From Puniceicoccales bacterium (GTDB taxonomy: Bacteria > Verrucomicrobiota > Verrucomicrobiia > Opitutales > UBA953), in the NCBI GenBank assembly GCA_031280235.1, contig JAITHA010000021.1, forward strand, positions 1 to 47,765: DNA of 47,765 bases, written 5' to 3'. Each line of letters opens with the position of its first letter. Positions within the stretch are counted from its first letter, which is position 1. The notes under the pieces were generated by a model. It searched no databases and was not told the origin of the DNA. It worked only from the letters and a program-made list of their open reading frames with translations. A program made the translations under genes and the position numbers. Shown here in pieces: positions 1 to 11,500 of the stretch.

Positions 1-32
1 CGCGGGCATCCCGCCCGCCCAAGACAAACAAC

Positions 33-2360
33 ATGAACCAGAAATACTCAGTAACCATCCCCGAGCTCGGCATCACCATCGCCACCGGCTCCATAGCCCG
101 CCAAGCCAACGGCTCCGTCACCATCTCAAAAGGAGAGACCACCGTCTTCGTCAGCGCCACAGCCGCCGAAGGACTGCGCTCCCCGGATCAGGACTTCTTC
201 CCCCTGACAGTTGACTATCGCGAGAAATTCGCCGCCGCAGGCCGTTTCCCCGGAGGCTATTTCAAGCGCGAAGGCAAACCCTCCGAAAAAGAGATCCTCA
301 CCTCGCGCCTCTGCGACCGCCCCCTGCGCCCGCTCTTCCAGGACGGCTTCCTCAACGAAGTCCAGGTCATCGGCCTCCTGCTCAGCACCGACCTCCAGAA
401 CGAGCCCGACATCCTCATGGTCAACGGCGCCAGCGCCGCCCTGCTCTGTTCCGACATCCCCTGGAACGGCCCCATCGCCGCCGTGCGCATCGGGCAAATC
501 GGCGACCAATTCGTCGTCAACCCCACCAACGAGCAAATGCAATCCACCACCCTCGACCTCATCTACGTCGGCAATGAGCGCGACATGATGATGATCGAAG
601 GCAGCGCCGACCAGATCCCCGACGAACGCTTCATCGAAGCCCTCGAATTCGCCCACAACGCCATCCAACCCATCCTCGCCGCCCAACGCCACCTCGCCAG
701 CCAATACGCCAAGGCCAAGCGCGAATACGCACTCGTCGTCGCCGACCCCACCGTGTTCGACATCTGTCAGGAAATCGCCAATAACGACAAAGCCCTCGCC
801 AAAGCCGTTTACCAAGAAAAGAAACAAGACCGCGAAAAAGCCGTCTCCGCGGTCAAGGCCGACGCCCTCGCAGCCGCCACCGCCAAGCTCGGCGAAGGCA
901 AATTCGACCCGCGCCACATCAACATCGCCTTCGAAAAACTGCAGGAAAAAGTTTACCGCGAAACCATCCTCAACGAAGGCCGGCGCGCCGACGGGCGCAG
1001 CCCCCAAGACCTCCGCCCCATCAGCGCCCAAGTGGACGTCCTCCCCCGCGTGCACGGCAGCGCCATCTTCCAACGCGGCGAAACCCAAGGCCTCGTCATC
1101 GCCACCCTCGGCACCAGCAAAGACTCCCAAGAGCTCGACGGACTCACCGGCGGACCCAAGAGCAAAACCTTCATCCTCCACTACAACTTCCCCCCATTCA
1201 GCGTCGGTGAATGCGGACGCTTCGGCGCCCCGGGCCGCCGCGAAATCGGCCATGGCGCACTCGCCGAACGCTCCCTCCTCCCCGTCCTCCCCGCCGAGGA
1301 CGCCTTCCCCTACAGCATCCGCCTCAGCAGCGAAATCATGGAATCCAACGGCTCCACATCCATGGCCTCCGTCTGCGGCGGCACACTCGCCCTCATGGAC
1401 GCCGGCGTGCCCATCACAGCCCCCGTCGCCGGAATCTCCTGCGGCCTCGTCACCGAGGAAAAAGACGGCGCCATCCAACGCCACATCATCCTCACCGACA
1501 TCATCGGCGCCGAAGACCACTTCGGCGACATGGACTTCAAAATCTGCGGCACCACCAACGGCATCACCGGCTTCCAGCTCGACCTCAAAATCCACGGACT
1601 CCCCATCGCCATCGCCCGCGAAGCCATCCAGCAAAACAAAATCGCCCGCGACAAAATCCTCGCCATCCTCGCCACCGCCAAACCCGAGCCCAGCGCCACC
1701 ATCAAGGAAAGCGCCCCACGCATCCACCCCATGCAAATCCCCCCCGACAAAATCGGCGCCCTCATCGGCCCCGGCGGCAAAAACATCAAACGCATCACCG
1801 AATTCTGCAACGTCCAGATCGACATCAACGAAGACGACAGCGGACGCCTCCTCGTCTTCGCCACCAACGCCGACGCCCTCCAGCGCGCCATCCACGAAAT
1901 CAACATCATCACCGCCCAAATCGAAATCGGCAAAACCTACAAAGGCATCGTCCGCAGCATCAAAGACTTCGGCTGCTTCGTCGAATGCCTCCCCGGACAG
2001 GAAGGCCTCGTCCACGTCAGCGAGCTCGCCGACTTCCGCGTCAACAACGTCGAAGACGTCTGCAAACTCGGCGACGAAATCATCGTCAAATGCATCGGCG
2101 TCGAGGAAAAGACCGGCAAAGTCCGCCTCTCACGCCGCGCCGCCATCGCCGAAAAAGAAGGCCGCCCCTACGAACCCAAGCCACGCAGCGACGGCGGAGA
2201 CCGAGGCGGACGCTTCGGCGACCGGGACCGCCGCGGAGGCCGGGGCTTTGATCGCGACCGCCGCGGACACGACCGTGGCGACCGTGGCGACCGTGGAGAC
2301 CGGCACAACGACAACCGGAACTTCGACGGTGGCCACGGCGAAAACGCCCCCTCCGAATAA
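33..2360 (+). CDS. pnp: Polyribonucleotide nucleotidyltransferase (PNPase) with RG/RD-rich tail
   Basis: PNPase is the phosphorolytic 3'-to-5' exoribonuclease of mRNA turnover and works in the cytoplasm as a trimer. Two RNase PH domains are visible. The second carries the catalytic [12 protein letters not shown] motif (about residues 492-503; D495 and D501 match the catalytic aspartates of the family). A KH domain with IGPGGKNI follows at about residue 568, then an S1 domain (about 633-708). At 775 residues it is longer than the usual ~700 because of a disordered tail (about 713-775) of repeated DRG, RGG and DRD units. Translation starts at ATG 33; the upstream bases (CCCAAGACAAACAAC) contain no Shine-Dalgarno sequence. 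An intrinsic terminator follows. In many bacteria pnp follows rpsO, which would lie just outside the window; this cannot be checked here. Identity is secure. Confidence 0.98.
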   Translation: MNQKYSVTIPELGITIATGSIARQANGSVTISKGETTVFVSATAAEGLRSPDQDFFPLTVDYREKFAAAGRFPGGYFKREGKPSEKEILTSRLCDRPLRPLFQDGFLNEVQVIGLLLSTDLQNEPDILMVNGASAALLCSDIPWNGPIAAVRIGQIGDQFVVNPTNEQMQSTTLDLIYVGNERDMMMIEGSADQIPDERFIEALEFAHNAIQPILAAQRHLASQYAKAKREYALVVADPTVFDICQEIANNDKALAKAVYQEKKQDREKAVSAVKADALAAATAKLGEGKFDPRHINIAFEKLQEKVYRETILNEGRRADGRSPQDLRPISAQVDVLPRVHGSAIFQRGETQGLVIATLGTSKDSQELDGLTGGPKSKTFILHYNFPPFSVGECGRFGAPGRREIGHGALAERSLLPVLPAEDAFPYSIRLSSEIMESNGSTSMASVCGGTLALMDAGVPITAPVAGISCGLVTEEKDGAIQRHIILTDIIGAEDHFGDMDFKICGTTNGITGFQLDLKIHGLPIAIAREAIQQNKIARDKILAILATAKPEPSATIKESAPRIHPMQIPPDKIGALIGPGGKNIKRITEFCNVQIDINEDDSGRLLVFATNADALQRAIHEINIITAQIEIGKTYKGIVRSIKDFGCFVECLPGQEGLVHVSELADFRVNNVEDVCKLGDEIIVKCIGVEEKTGKVRLSRRAAIAEKEGRPYEPKPRSDGGDRGGRFGDRDRRGGRGFDRDRRGHDRGDRGDRGDRHNDNRNFDGGHGENAPSE

Positions 2361-2381
2361 AAGCTCCCAACGGAACAAAAC

Positions 2382-2416
2382 AAAAAGCCCGGGCCATCAG
2401 CTCCGGGCTTTTTTTT
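2382..2416 (+). terminator. Intrinsic terminator of pnp
   Basis: The 9-bp stem AAAGCCCGG (2384-2392) pairs with CCGGGCTTT (2403-2411) around a 10-nt loop and runs into a T tract (2409-2416). It lies 22 bp after the pnp stop codon, so it should end the pnp transcript. On the minus strand an A tract precedes the stem but no strong T run follows the short-stem form, although the extended A/T pairs could give weak bidirectional activity for the converging autotransporter gene. Confidence 0.9.
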
Positions 2417-2430
2417 GAAAACGCCAAGTC

Positions 2431-2547
2431 CTACTTTGCCGCCATCCGAATCAGATGTTTCTTCATCTCATTCACCGTTTCATGACCACACTTATTTAGG
2501 CTGGTGCGGCCAAAGGCGGTTTTGGGGAATGTTTTCAGAATCTCCAC
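2431..2547 (-). other. Small ORF or gene remnant overlapping the autotransporter 3' end
   Basis: A minus-strand reading frame of 38 codons runs from a GTG at 2547 to a TAG at 2431-2433. It overlaps the last 13 bases of the autotransporter in another frame. Its C-terminal part is amino-acid diverse and looks protein-like, with FPKTAFGRTSLNKCGHETV followed by NEMKKHLIRMAAK. I recognise no family. It could be the 3' end of an older gene cut off when the autotransporter gene arrived or expanded, or chance. It has no ribosome-binding site and no independent support. Confidence 0.2.
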
Positions 2548-5500
2548 CGGTAGCCAGCGTTGAGAGTCCAGGGGGAGTTGGTTCTTGAGCCGTGGGTGGC
2601 TTCGTAGTCAAAATGCACTTGGTGGGCGGTGTCGGGAGATTGCCAGGTAAGTCCAAAGCCGAATTGGACGAGGGCGCCGTCAAAGTCGGGCGTCCAACGT
2701 TCGGTGGCGGCAGGAGAGAGGACACGAACGGCTCCGCCCTGCCCGCCTCGATATTCGGCACCAAGTTTAAGGTAGGGGACGAGGGTGCCGGAGCTTTCGA
2801 GGCTGAATGTTTTGCCTGCTCGGAGAATGGCTCCGAGGCGTTCGATGTCAGTATCGCTGTTGCGTACACGGAGGCTCTGGCGCGTGTTGTAGCTTTCGGC
2901 AAAGACGTGAGCGTAGGAGCCTTGGAGCGAGGGCTCGAGGAACCAAGGATTTTGGGCGTCACCAAAGGTGAGGTGCCAGCCGAGCTCAAGGGCGAAGCCA
3001 AGGGTGAAGTTGTCGAATTGGCTGCGGTCAGTAGTGGTTTTGAGGGTGGAGTCGTGGCACTCGGCTTGGGCTGTGGCTGAGGCGAAGAGGCCGTTCTTGT
3101 GCTGCCAGGCGGAATAGAGGCTGCTGGCAAAGGTGCTCGTCTCAGTCTTGCCTCGGCTGGCATTGAGGGTGCGCTGCGTGAGAGAGTAACCTGCGTGGAT
3201 ACCCACGAGGAAGGAGAAGGAAGCGTTGGGCTGGGTGAGCGTCTTGTCGCCGCCAATGTCTGCCCCGTATTGGTATTCGTGGAAGTTTGGCACCTCTCGG
3301 ATGCCGTGAGTGATGTTGGTGCGCTGTGCGCGTGCGCGGAACCAGAGGCTGTTGTCGAGGGCTTGCTGGGATGGCCTAACGCGAAGTTCGCCAAGACGTT
3401 TGTTGATGTTGTCGAGTTGGCCGAACCAGGCGGTGGCGAAGGTACCTGCGCCTGTGGCTCCGCCAATGGTCTGGGCGAGCTCACTCAGGCCCGTGGCGCG
3501 CAAGACGGCAGAACCGTCGCCTACGATGTCGAAGGTGTACAAGCCTGCTTCGACGGGAGCCTCGAGGGTGATACGGGCACCGGGGTCGATACGCCCGCCT
3601 TCGATGAGGTTGACGGTTGTCTGGCGCGTGGTGGTGGCGGCGTTAAAGGTTTTGCGGATGGCAAACTCATGTTGCCCAGTCGCATTGCCGCTGTCGGCGA
3701 GGTGGATGCGGTCGGAATGTTCGGGGTCGTTGAAATCGATCTCGAGGCTGTATTTGCCGATGCCTTCCGGGGTGGCGTTGGCGAGGCTTCCGATTCTGAG
3801 GCTCTGGCCGAATGCCCCGAAGTAAACGAGGCCGTCGTTGCGCAAGGTCCCGTCAACGATGTGCCGGGAGATTTCCTTTTTGAGAGCAACTGTGCCACTG
3901 GCGTTGTTGATGACGGTGCCATTGATTTCTGGGGCGATCAGAAGCCCGCTATTATGCACCTCGCGCGCCATGATGAGACCGTCTGCCATGAGCCTTGCAC
4001 CTGCGGTGTTGGTGACGATGGCAGCGCTACCCGGTGTGAGTGGCAGGGTAGCTGCGGTGATGTGGAGGTCGGCGTAGTTCTCTATGGTGTCTGCCTTCAA
4101 CTCGCCCTTGATAAGGAGAGTGCCTGCCTCGTTGCAAAGCTTGGTGAATTTATAGCTTTGGGTCGGATCTGCGAGAGTGAGCGTCGCGGCTCCCTGCTTG
4201 GTAAGCGTACCTGTGCCGATGATCCCGCCTGTGAGCACCTGGTCGTAAGCTTGCGCGAAGACAAGGCTTGAGCCGCCATCGAGAGATATTGGGGCATTGT
4301 AAACGCCGTTGGTTCCCAAAGTGCTGCACAGTTTCAGAGTACTGGAACGCACTACCGTGGAGCCCGTGTAAGTGGCGGCTGTGGTGAAAACAACTGTGCC
4401 ACTCGAGGCCGATATCTCGACAGAACCCGCGCCGGTGATGGGCATACGGATTTCGCCCGGCGTGATGATGCGCAATGCGCCGATGAGGGTGGGCTCCGGC
4501 CCGGTATCCACGGTGCCTGTGCCCAGTGCGTCAATAACGCCGTTGGTGGCGTGCGCGGCGACGAGAGTACCGCCCTCGATGCGGACGCCCCCTGAGAAAG
4601 TACTTGCGCCGGAGAGGGAGAGACTGCCAGAGCCTGTCTTCACCACAGCGCCGCCACCGGAAATGCGCCCCCCGTAGCTATCGGAGAAACCCGAGTTACG
4701 ATCAAAGACGACTGTACCGCTATTTGCGATGGCCGGGATGGCGATCACTCCGCCATTGCCGAAGGTCACCCGCCCGGCGACGGTGAAAGAATCTGCCGCG
4801 ACGTGCGTCCCAAAGGTTACCGTCCCAGCGATGTCCACGATTGGGAAATCTACCTCGTTGTTGAAGCGCGCGATGGCATTGGCATCCACGCGCAAACGCC
4901 CGTCTGCCACGATGAGGCCCGATGAAGCAGCGAGCAGGCCCGCGATTTTGTCGCCATTGAAGATGTAGGTGCTTTGCGAGAGAGTCATGCCGCCGACGAT
5001 GACGCCCGCGCCGCCTGTGTTGACGTGGATAGTCTGCGCGGTGTTAGGATCGCTGGAGAAACGGACGTTATCCCCGTCGTTGAAAAAGAGGCCGTGCACG
5101 TCGCCCTCGCGCCAATTGGCACTCGTGCCCTTATCCCACACGCCCGTGCTTGCCGGGCTGTCCCACGTGAGGGAGAGGTTGGCGCTAGCGTAGGTCTCGA
5201 CGACGAGCTGCTGCCCGTCCGGGCTGAAGACTTGGGCGCGCACGCGCGAGCTGACTCCATCCATCACGACGCCTCTGTACTTGAAGACTGTGGCGGCGAG
5301 ATTCCCTGTGGTGAGGGTGCCCGTGGCAGCGAGGAGCGGGAAACTTCCCGTGTGCCAGAAGTTCGCGCCGTTATCGGTAATGTTGATAGTATTTGGCGAA
5401 ACCACCCCGAAGCTGGCGTCGCCCTCCACGATGATGAAATCGCTGGCGCCCGGTGCGGCATCAAACAAAATCTCGACACCGTTGAGCGCCGTAGTAGTGC

Positions 5501-8500
5501 CGACCTGGCCGAGGGTGAGGGTGCCCACGCTGTTGCCGCCGTTGGCGCCCGGTGCGATGCGTGTACCCGGTTGGAAGGCAGGCTTGGCAACGAGCCCTGT
5601 GCCACTGAGTGTGCCTGAGCTCAACCTGAAAGCGGATGTGATTTGCCCGTTCACCTCAAGCCTGCCGCCTGCCGTAATGTCCACGGTACCAGCCCCATAC
5701 ACTTCGCCATCAAGGCGTCTGGCGCCAGCGGAGGCATCCCAGATGAACAACAGCGCTGCGCCTGTGCCCAGATGGATCCTGCCTCCCTCAGCCAAGGTAA
5801 TGGCATTTTCCACAGACTGGCTATACGTACCCAAATCGAGCAGTGCGCCCGCATGCACCTCAATGCTGGAGAGCGCGTTGAAGACGTTGGCTGCGCCAGC
5901 CTCCACTGTGCCTCGGGAGAGGGTGAGCGCACCAGTGAAATGCGTGCTATTGCCGAAGGTCAGCGTGCCGTCCCCCGCCTTTTCCAAGGCCGCGCCTGTG
6001 AGTGCACCGGAGAGTGTGGCGCTGTGCCCGTTGGTGTCCACAATGGCGCCTGTGGGTGCCGCCAAATGTATGGGGCGCGCGATATTGGCGTCGCCATTGA
6101 AGCGGAGAGTGGCAGCGGTGCCCACCACAGCATCGCCGAGAGTGAGCGTGGCAGCCGTCGCGCCAAGGGCTACATCAGAGTTGACGGCCAGCACGCCTTC
6201 AGCGGCGTACACGCCTCCAGAAAAAGTATTTGAGCCAGAGAGGATGAGCGTGTTAGACCCCGTTTTGACGAGGCTGCCCACGCCGCTGATGTCGCCGGAA
6301 AGCGTCTGCTCCGCAGGCTGAGCCAGTGCCAGCTCGCTCCCATTGGCCAAAGTGATTGAGCCGCCAAACACGTTCCCCGAGCCCAACTCCGAGCGCAAGA
6401 GGAGGGTGCCGCCAGAGATTTCAAGCGAAGTGCTTACCTCCGCCGCGCTACTCACAGTGAGAGTGCCCGCACCTACCTTGGCAAGGGATGTACCCGCGAG
6501 GCTGCCAGCTATCGTGACGGCATGCCCGTTGGTATCCACGCCACCGCCCTGACCTGTGAGGGTGATGGGACGCACGATCTGCGCGTCTGCGTCCAAGCGC
6601 AAAACACCGCGCGCCGCAGTGGAGCCCAATGTGAGCCTGGCATCTGGCGCGCTGAAGGCGTTGTAGGCCGCGCCGAGTGCGCCTTCAGCGGCGATGGCCA
6701 GCGTGCCCGCCTCCACTTGGACACCACCGGTGAACGCGTTGGCACCCGTGAGCAGCAACACGCCCGCGCCTTGCTTCACCACGCGCCCCTGGCCCGATAT
6801 GGGCGCGCCGAAGGCCTTCGTCGCTGTTTCGTTAAATACGACCAAGCTCTGGTTTACTATCCCTCTCAAGATCGCCGAAGCGCCATCTGTGAAACGCGCC
6901 CCGGTGTCGAACACCACCGTAGCTCCGTTGGAGACGACCATCGGTTCGCCCGCCGTGACCTCATTCGCAAAGGTAGCCATACCCTGCACGTTGATTTCCT
7001 TGAAATAGAGCGCATTTTCAAAACGCACCTCGCCCGTACTGGCGACGAACAAGGAGCCATCGGCGAAGCTGGAGATAGCACCAATGGACGCCGTGGACAC
7101 ACCGGCGATTTTTCCGCCCGTGAAAACATAGCCTTGGCCTGTGACGGTCATTTTCCCAGCGATCACGCCCCCGTTCGCTGTCTGCACCCGCACAGCACGC
7201 GTCAATGTCCCTGCATTGGCAAAGGTCACGAGGTCACCGTTTTGGAAACGCTCGCCACTCATGCCGCTTTCGGCCCAATTGGCTGTGGCCGCAAAACCGT
7301 TGTCCCAGATCGCCGATGGCTGACTGTGCACGTCCCACGCGATGTCTGCGCTGTAACCCGGGAGCGTCGTCAACACAAGGGTTTTCCCCACTAACGCGAG
7401 CGAGGCGCCCATGCGTGTGTTGATGTGGCCGATTTCCACGCCGTGATATTTGAAGACAGTGGCGGCCAAAAGATCAGGGTCTATGCTGAGTGTGCCGCCT
7501 GCCTCAAGGATGGTGTAAGTGCCTGCCTTCCACATGGAATTCACGTCGGAGACATTCACCGTGTTTTTCTCAAGGTTGGCGAACTCGGCATCTCCCGCGA
7601 CAAAGATTTTATCCGAGCTCGAACTCCCCGAGACAAAGATGTCCAGCTGCACGTCATTCAATGCGACCTGTGTCGCTACTTTGCCGAGCGTCAGCGTGCC
7701 GGTGCTGCCCAAGGCAATCGAGTCATCCATACCCGGCGCAATCTTGGAGCCTGCGTCGAACAGCGGACTCTCGACAGTCCCCGTGCCGCCGAGTGTCGAA
7801 CCCGCAGCCAAGGAGAGGGGAACGGCAACGGTGCCTGCGACTTTCAAGATGCCCGCGCCCGTCTTGACTACAGAGCCCGTACCCGTGATGTCGCCGGAAA
7901 GCGTTTGCGCGGAGCCCTGAGCAAAAGTGATTGTGGTGCCTGAAAGGGAAATATTGCCGCCATAACTGGCCGATGCGCCCAAGGTGCCCGTCACCTCCAG
8001 CGTGCCCGCAGAGACTGTCGTGTCACCTGCGTAGGTGCTGGCTCCGGCGAGAACTAACTTCCCTACGCCAGCCTTGGTCAGCCCGCCTGTGCCAGTTACT
8101 CGCGTGCTGAGGGTCACGTCGTTGCCGTTCGTGTCCAGCGTGCCGCCATTGCTACCGAGAGGAGCCAGCTTGTTGGAGATATCCACGCTGGAGCCCGAGG
8201 CCCATCGCAGTCCACCACCATCAAGAGTCACATTACCCGCGCCATTGCCCAAATTGGCGAGTGTGGTGAAATGGATGAAGCCGTTGCTAATGGTCGCGCC
8301 TCCCGTATGGGTGTTAGTGCCGGAAAGGGTCAACACACCCACGCCTGACTTGGCCAGTGTGCCGCCGCCGGAAATGACGCCGGAAAGCGTCTGCGCACCG
8401 GCTTGATTGAGCGCGAGTACGCCACCGGTAACGTGGATGGCGCCCGCATAGCTGCCGCTGCCCAAGCTGCCTGTCACCAGAAGCGTGCCGCCAGAAATAG

Positions 8501-11500
8501 CCATGTCGCCCGTATAGGTGTTGCTACCAGAGAGAGTCAGCACACCCGCGCCTGACTTGGCCAGCGTGCCGCCGCCGGAAATGACGCCGGAAAGCGTCTG
8601 CGCACCGGCTTGATTGAGCGCGAGTACGCCGCCGGTAACGTGGATGGCGCCCGCATAGCTGCCGCTGCCCAAGCTGCCCGTCACTTCCAACCTGCCAGCA
8701 GAGACTGTCGTGTCGCCTGAATAGGTGCTGGAGCCAGAAAGCGTCAGCGTTCCAGCATTGGCCTTGGTCAACGGTGCGCTGCCAGAGATTTCTCCCGAGA
8801 GCGTGCCGTTGGTGCCGTTGGTGTCGAACACGCCACCTGTGCCTGCGAGTACGACCGGGCGCGCCACGGTGGCGCCTGTGGCAAAACGCAAGGTGCCAGC
8901 TGTCGTATCGCCGAGGGTCAATTTCGCGTTGGGAGCAGTCGAGCTATCGTAGGCCACGCCAAGATTGGCATCTGCCGAGATGGCGAGCACGCCACCGTCT
9001 TTCACGATCATGCCGCCAGAGAGCATGTTGGTGCCAGTGAGTGTGAGCGCACCCGTGCCAGCCTTGGTAAAGCTGCCTGTGCCGGAGAGAGTTCCGGAGA
9101 GGGTTTGCGCGTCGGTCTGGTCAAATGTGATTGGGCCACCCGTGAGGGTGATGTTGCCTGCGTAGCTGCCGTTGCCGAGAATGCCCGTCACTTTCAGCGC
9201 GCCTGCGTCGACGGTCATATTGCCCGTGTGGGTGCTGGTGCCAGAGAGCGTGAGCGTGCCAGCACCAACCTTCGCCAACGCGCCTGCGCCTGAAATGCCC
9301 GAGGCGAGGGTGACGTCGTTGCCGTTCGTGTCCAGCGTGCCGCCGCCTGTGCCGACGGCCGCCAGGCGCGAAGAAATGTCCGCGCTGCTGGACGTCGCCC
9401 AACGCAACCCGCCACCGTTGAGGGTCACATTGGCACCTGTGCCACCGAAGTTTGTGGCGGCGGAAAACTCGATGGTGCCTGCTTTGACTTCTGTGCCGCC
9501 ACTGTAGGCATTGGTGCCCGAAAGGGCCAACGTGCCTACGCCGATTTTGGTCAATTTGCCTGTGCCTTGGATGTCCGAGGCGAGGATGACATCGTTGCCG
9601 TTCGTGTCCAGCGTGCCGCCGCCTGTGCCGACGGCCGCCAGACGCGAAGAAATGTCCGCGCTGCTGGACGTCGCCCAACGCAACCCGCCACCGTCGAGGG
9701 TCACATTGGCACCTGTGCCGCCGAAGCTCGTGGAATTGCTGAACTGGATGAAACCGCCCGTGATCTTTGTGCCGCCTGAGTAACTGTTGGAGGCGGATAG
9801 GATGAGCGTGCCCGCACCGGCCTTGGTCAACGCGCCTGTGCCCGAGATACTCGTGCCGAGGGTGATGTTGTTGCCATTCGTGTCCAGCGTGCCGCCGCCT
9901 GCGCCAAGGGCTGCCAGACGCGAGGAAATGTCCTCAGTAACGCCCGTCGCCCATTGCAGGCCACCACCGTTGAGGAGCACATTTGCCCCACCCGTGCCAA
10001 AATTGCTGGCGGCACGAAAATTGATGAGGCCACCTGTGACTTCTGTCCCACCCGTATAGCTATTCGTCACGTTGGAGAGCTGGAGAATACCCGCGCCTGC
10101 CTTGATGAGTTTGCCTGCGGATGTATCAGAGGCACGGTTTACCAGTTGCGCGGAAATGTTCAGCCGCGCTTTGGACTCTACATTAAAGGTGATCGCGCTG
10201 ACGTTATTCCCTCTCTGGTTTCCAAGGTGTATACCCCGAAGACCACTACCGGAAGTATCCGAGGTGATGGCGGAAATCGTCTCGGCGTCACCATCCGCAG
10301 CGTCATGGAGCACCGTCACATTTCCCAAGAGCCCGATGGCCTGCCACTTTTGATCAGTATAACCGCCTGTGGCGTGGATCGTCCCGCCCTTCATCGTGAC
10401 AACGCCCAGCTGGTTGTAGCCTGTGCCGGTGTTGTTCCACAGGGTACCCTCAATGATCATCGGGATGTTCATGTGAATCTCGGAACCACCGAAGATATCA
10501 GCCCTCCCGTATTCCAATGTCGCCCCGGACTTGATGGTGATCGTGTGGGTATTCACGTTGCTAAATGGGTATTGCCCATTTTCCAATCTCAGGGTTCCGC
10601 CTTCGATGGTGATGTTTCCAGCAAGATTGGCATTATTGGCCGGGCTGTATATTACCTTGGAACTGCCACTTTTGACGAGATTGCCTGCACCACTTATGCT
10701 CTGAACAACCGTGAGAGCGCTACTGCTGCGCGCAAATTCCAAAGTGCCTCCTGCACTGACGGTCACGTTGCCAAGGTTGGCACTTTTGAAGCTAAGCACT
10801 GCGCCGTCGCCGATGACTACTTTGCCCCCGTCAATTCTCAACGTCGTGGGCACGAAATTACCCGTAAAAATCTGCGTCCCAGCGCCAATTTTGACGAGAT
10901 CAAGCGGACTTCTTGGGTCCAAGACCATAGTCCCGACGCCACTATTTGTCCCCGTGATCGTCCCCGCAAAAGTGTGCGTCTTCTCCGCAGTGACGCCCCG
11001 GCCAATCGTGAGGGTGCTGGTACCGCTTTGGCTGCGGACAATGTATCCCGTTCCTGTAATTCCGCCGAAGGAGATATTGAGCCCACGCATGTCGAAACGA
11101 CCGTATGGCCCTACATTCAAGTCCGCCATGTTGTTTGCCGCGTTTGCAGCATTATCCGCTCCATTGATAGTACCCGAGCGAATATCGATCAGGGAACCAG
11201 CTCCAAACGCCACGGTGGAGCTACTGCCGAAGACAAGCGCCTGCACGTTGCCTGCATCCCCCGAAATACTCGTCCATCCGCTATCGACAATGAGGGTACC
11301 TCTCCCACTCAGGTTTATACTGCTGATATGACCATTGTTTTGGGCGTTGATTTCCAAAGTTCCCCCATCAAAGACATACTTTCTGTTGAGAAGGTTCGTG
11401 TCGCTGGCACGAGTCCAATAGATCCTGCCGCCTTCCTTGATGTCACACTGCGGGATGCCACTGGTGCTGGCGGTGAATTGTAGAGTTCCACCTTCCACAA

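Noticed and set aside
1-20. Hairpin GCGGG-CAT-CCCGC at the left edge
   Set aside because: The loop is only three bases, no T run follows and the upstream context is outside the window, so it cannot be called a terminator.
126-2015. 629-codon open frame antisense to pnp
   Set aside because: It is an artefact of G+C-rich third positions opposite a real gene; its composition is extremely acidic and glycine-rich with no domain.
9954-11483. 509-codon plus-strand frame opposite the autotransporter
   Set aside because: It lies fully inside the autotransporter, mirrors its repeats and shows no recognisable domain.
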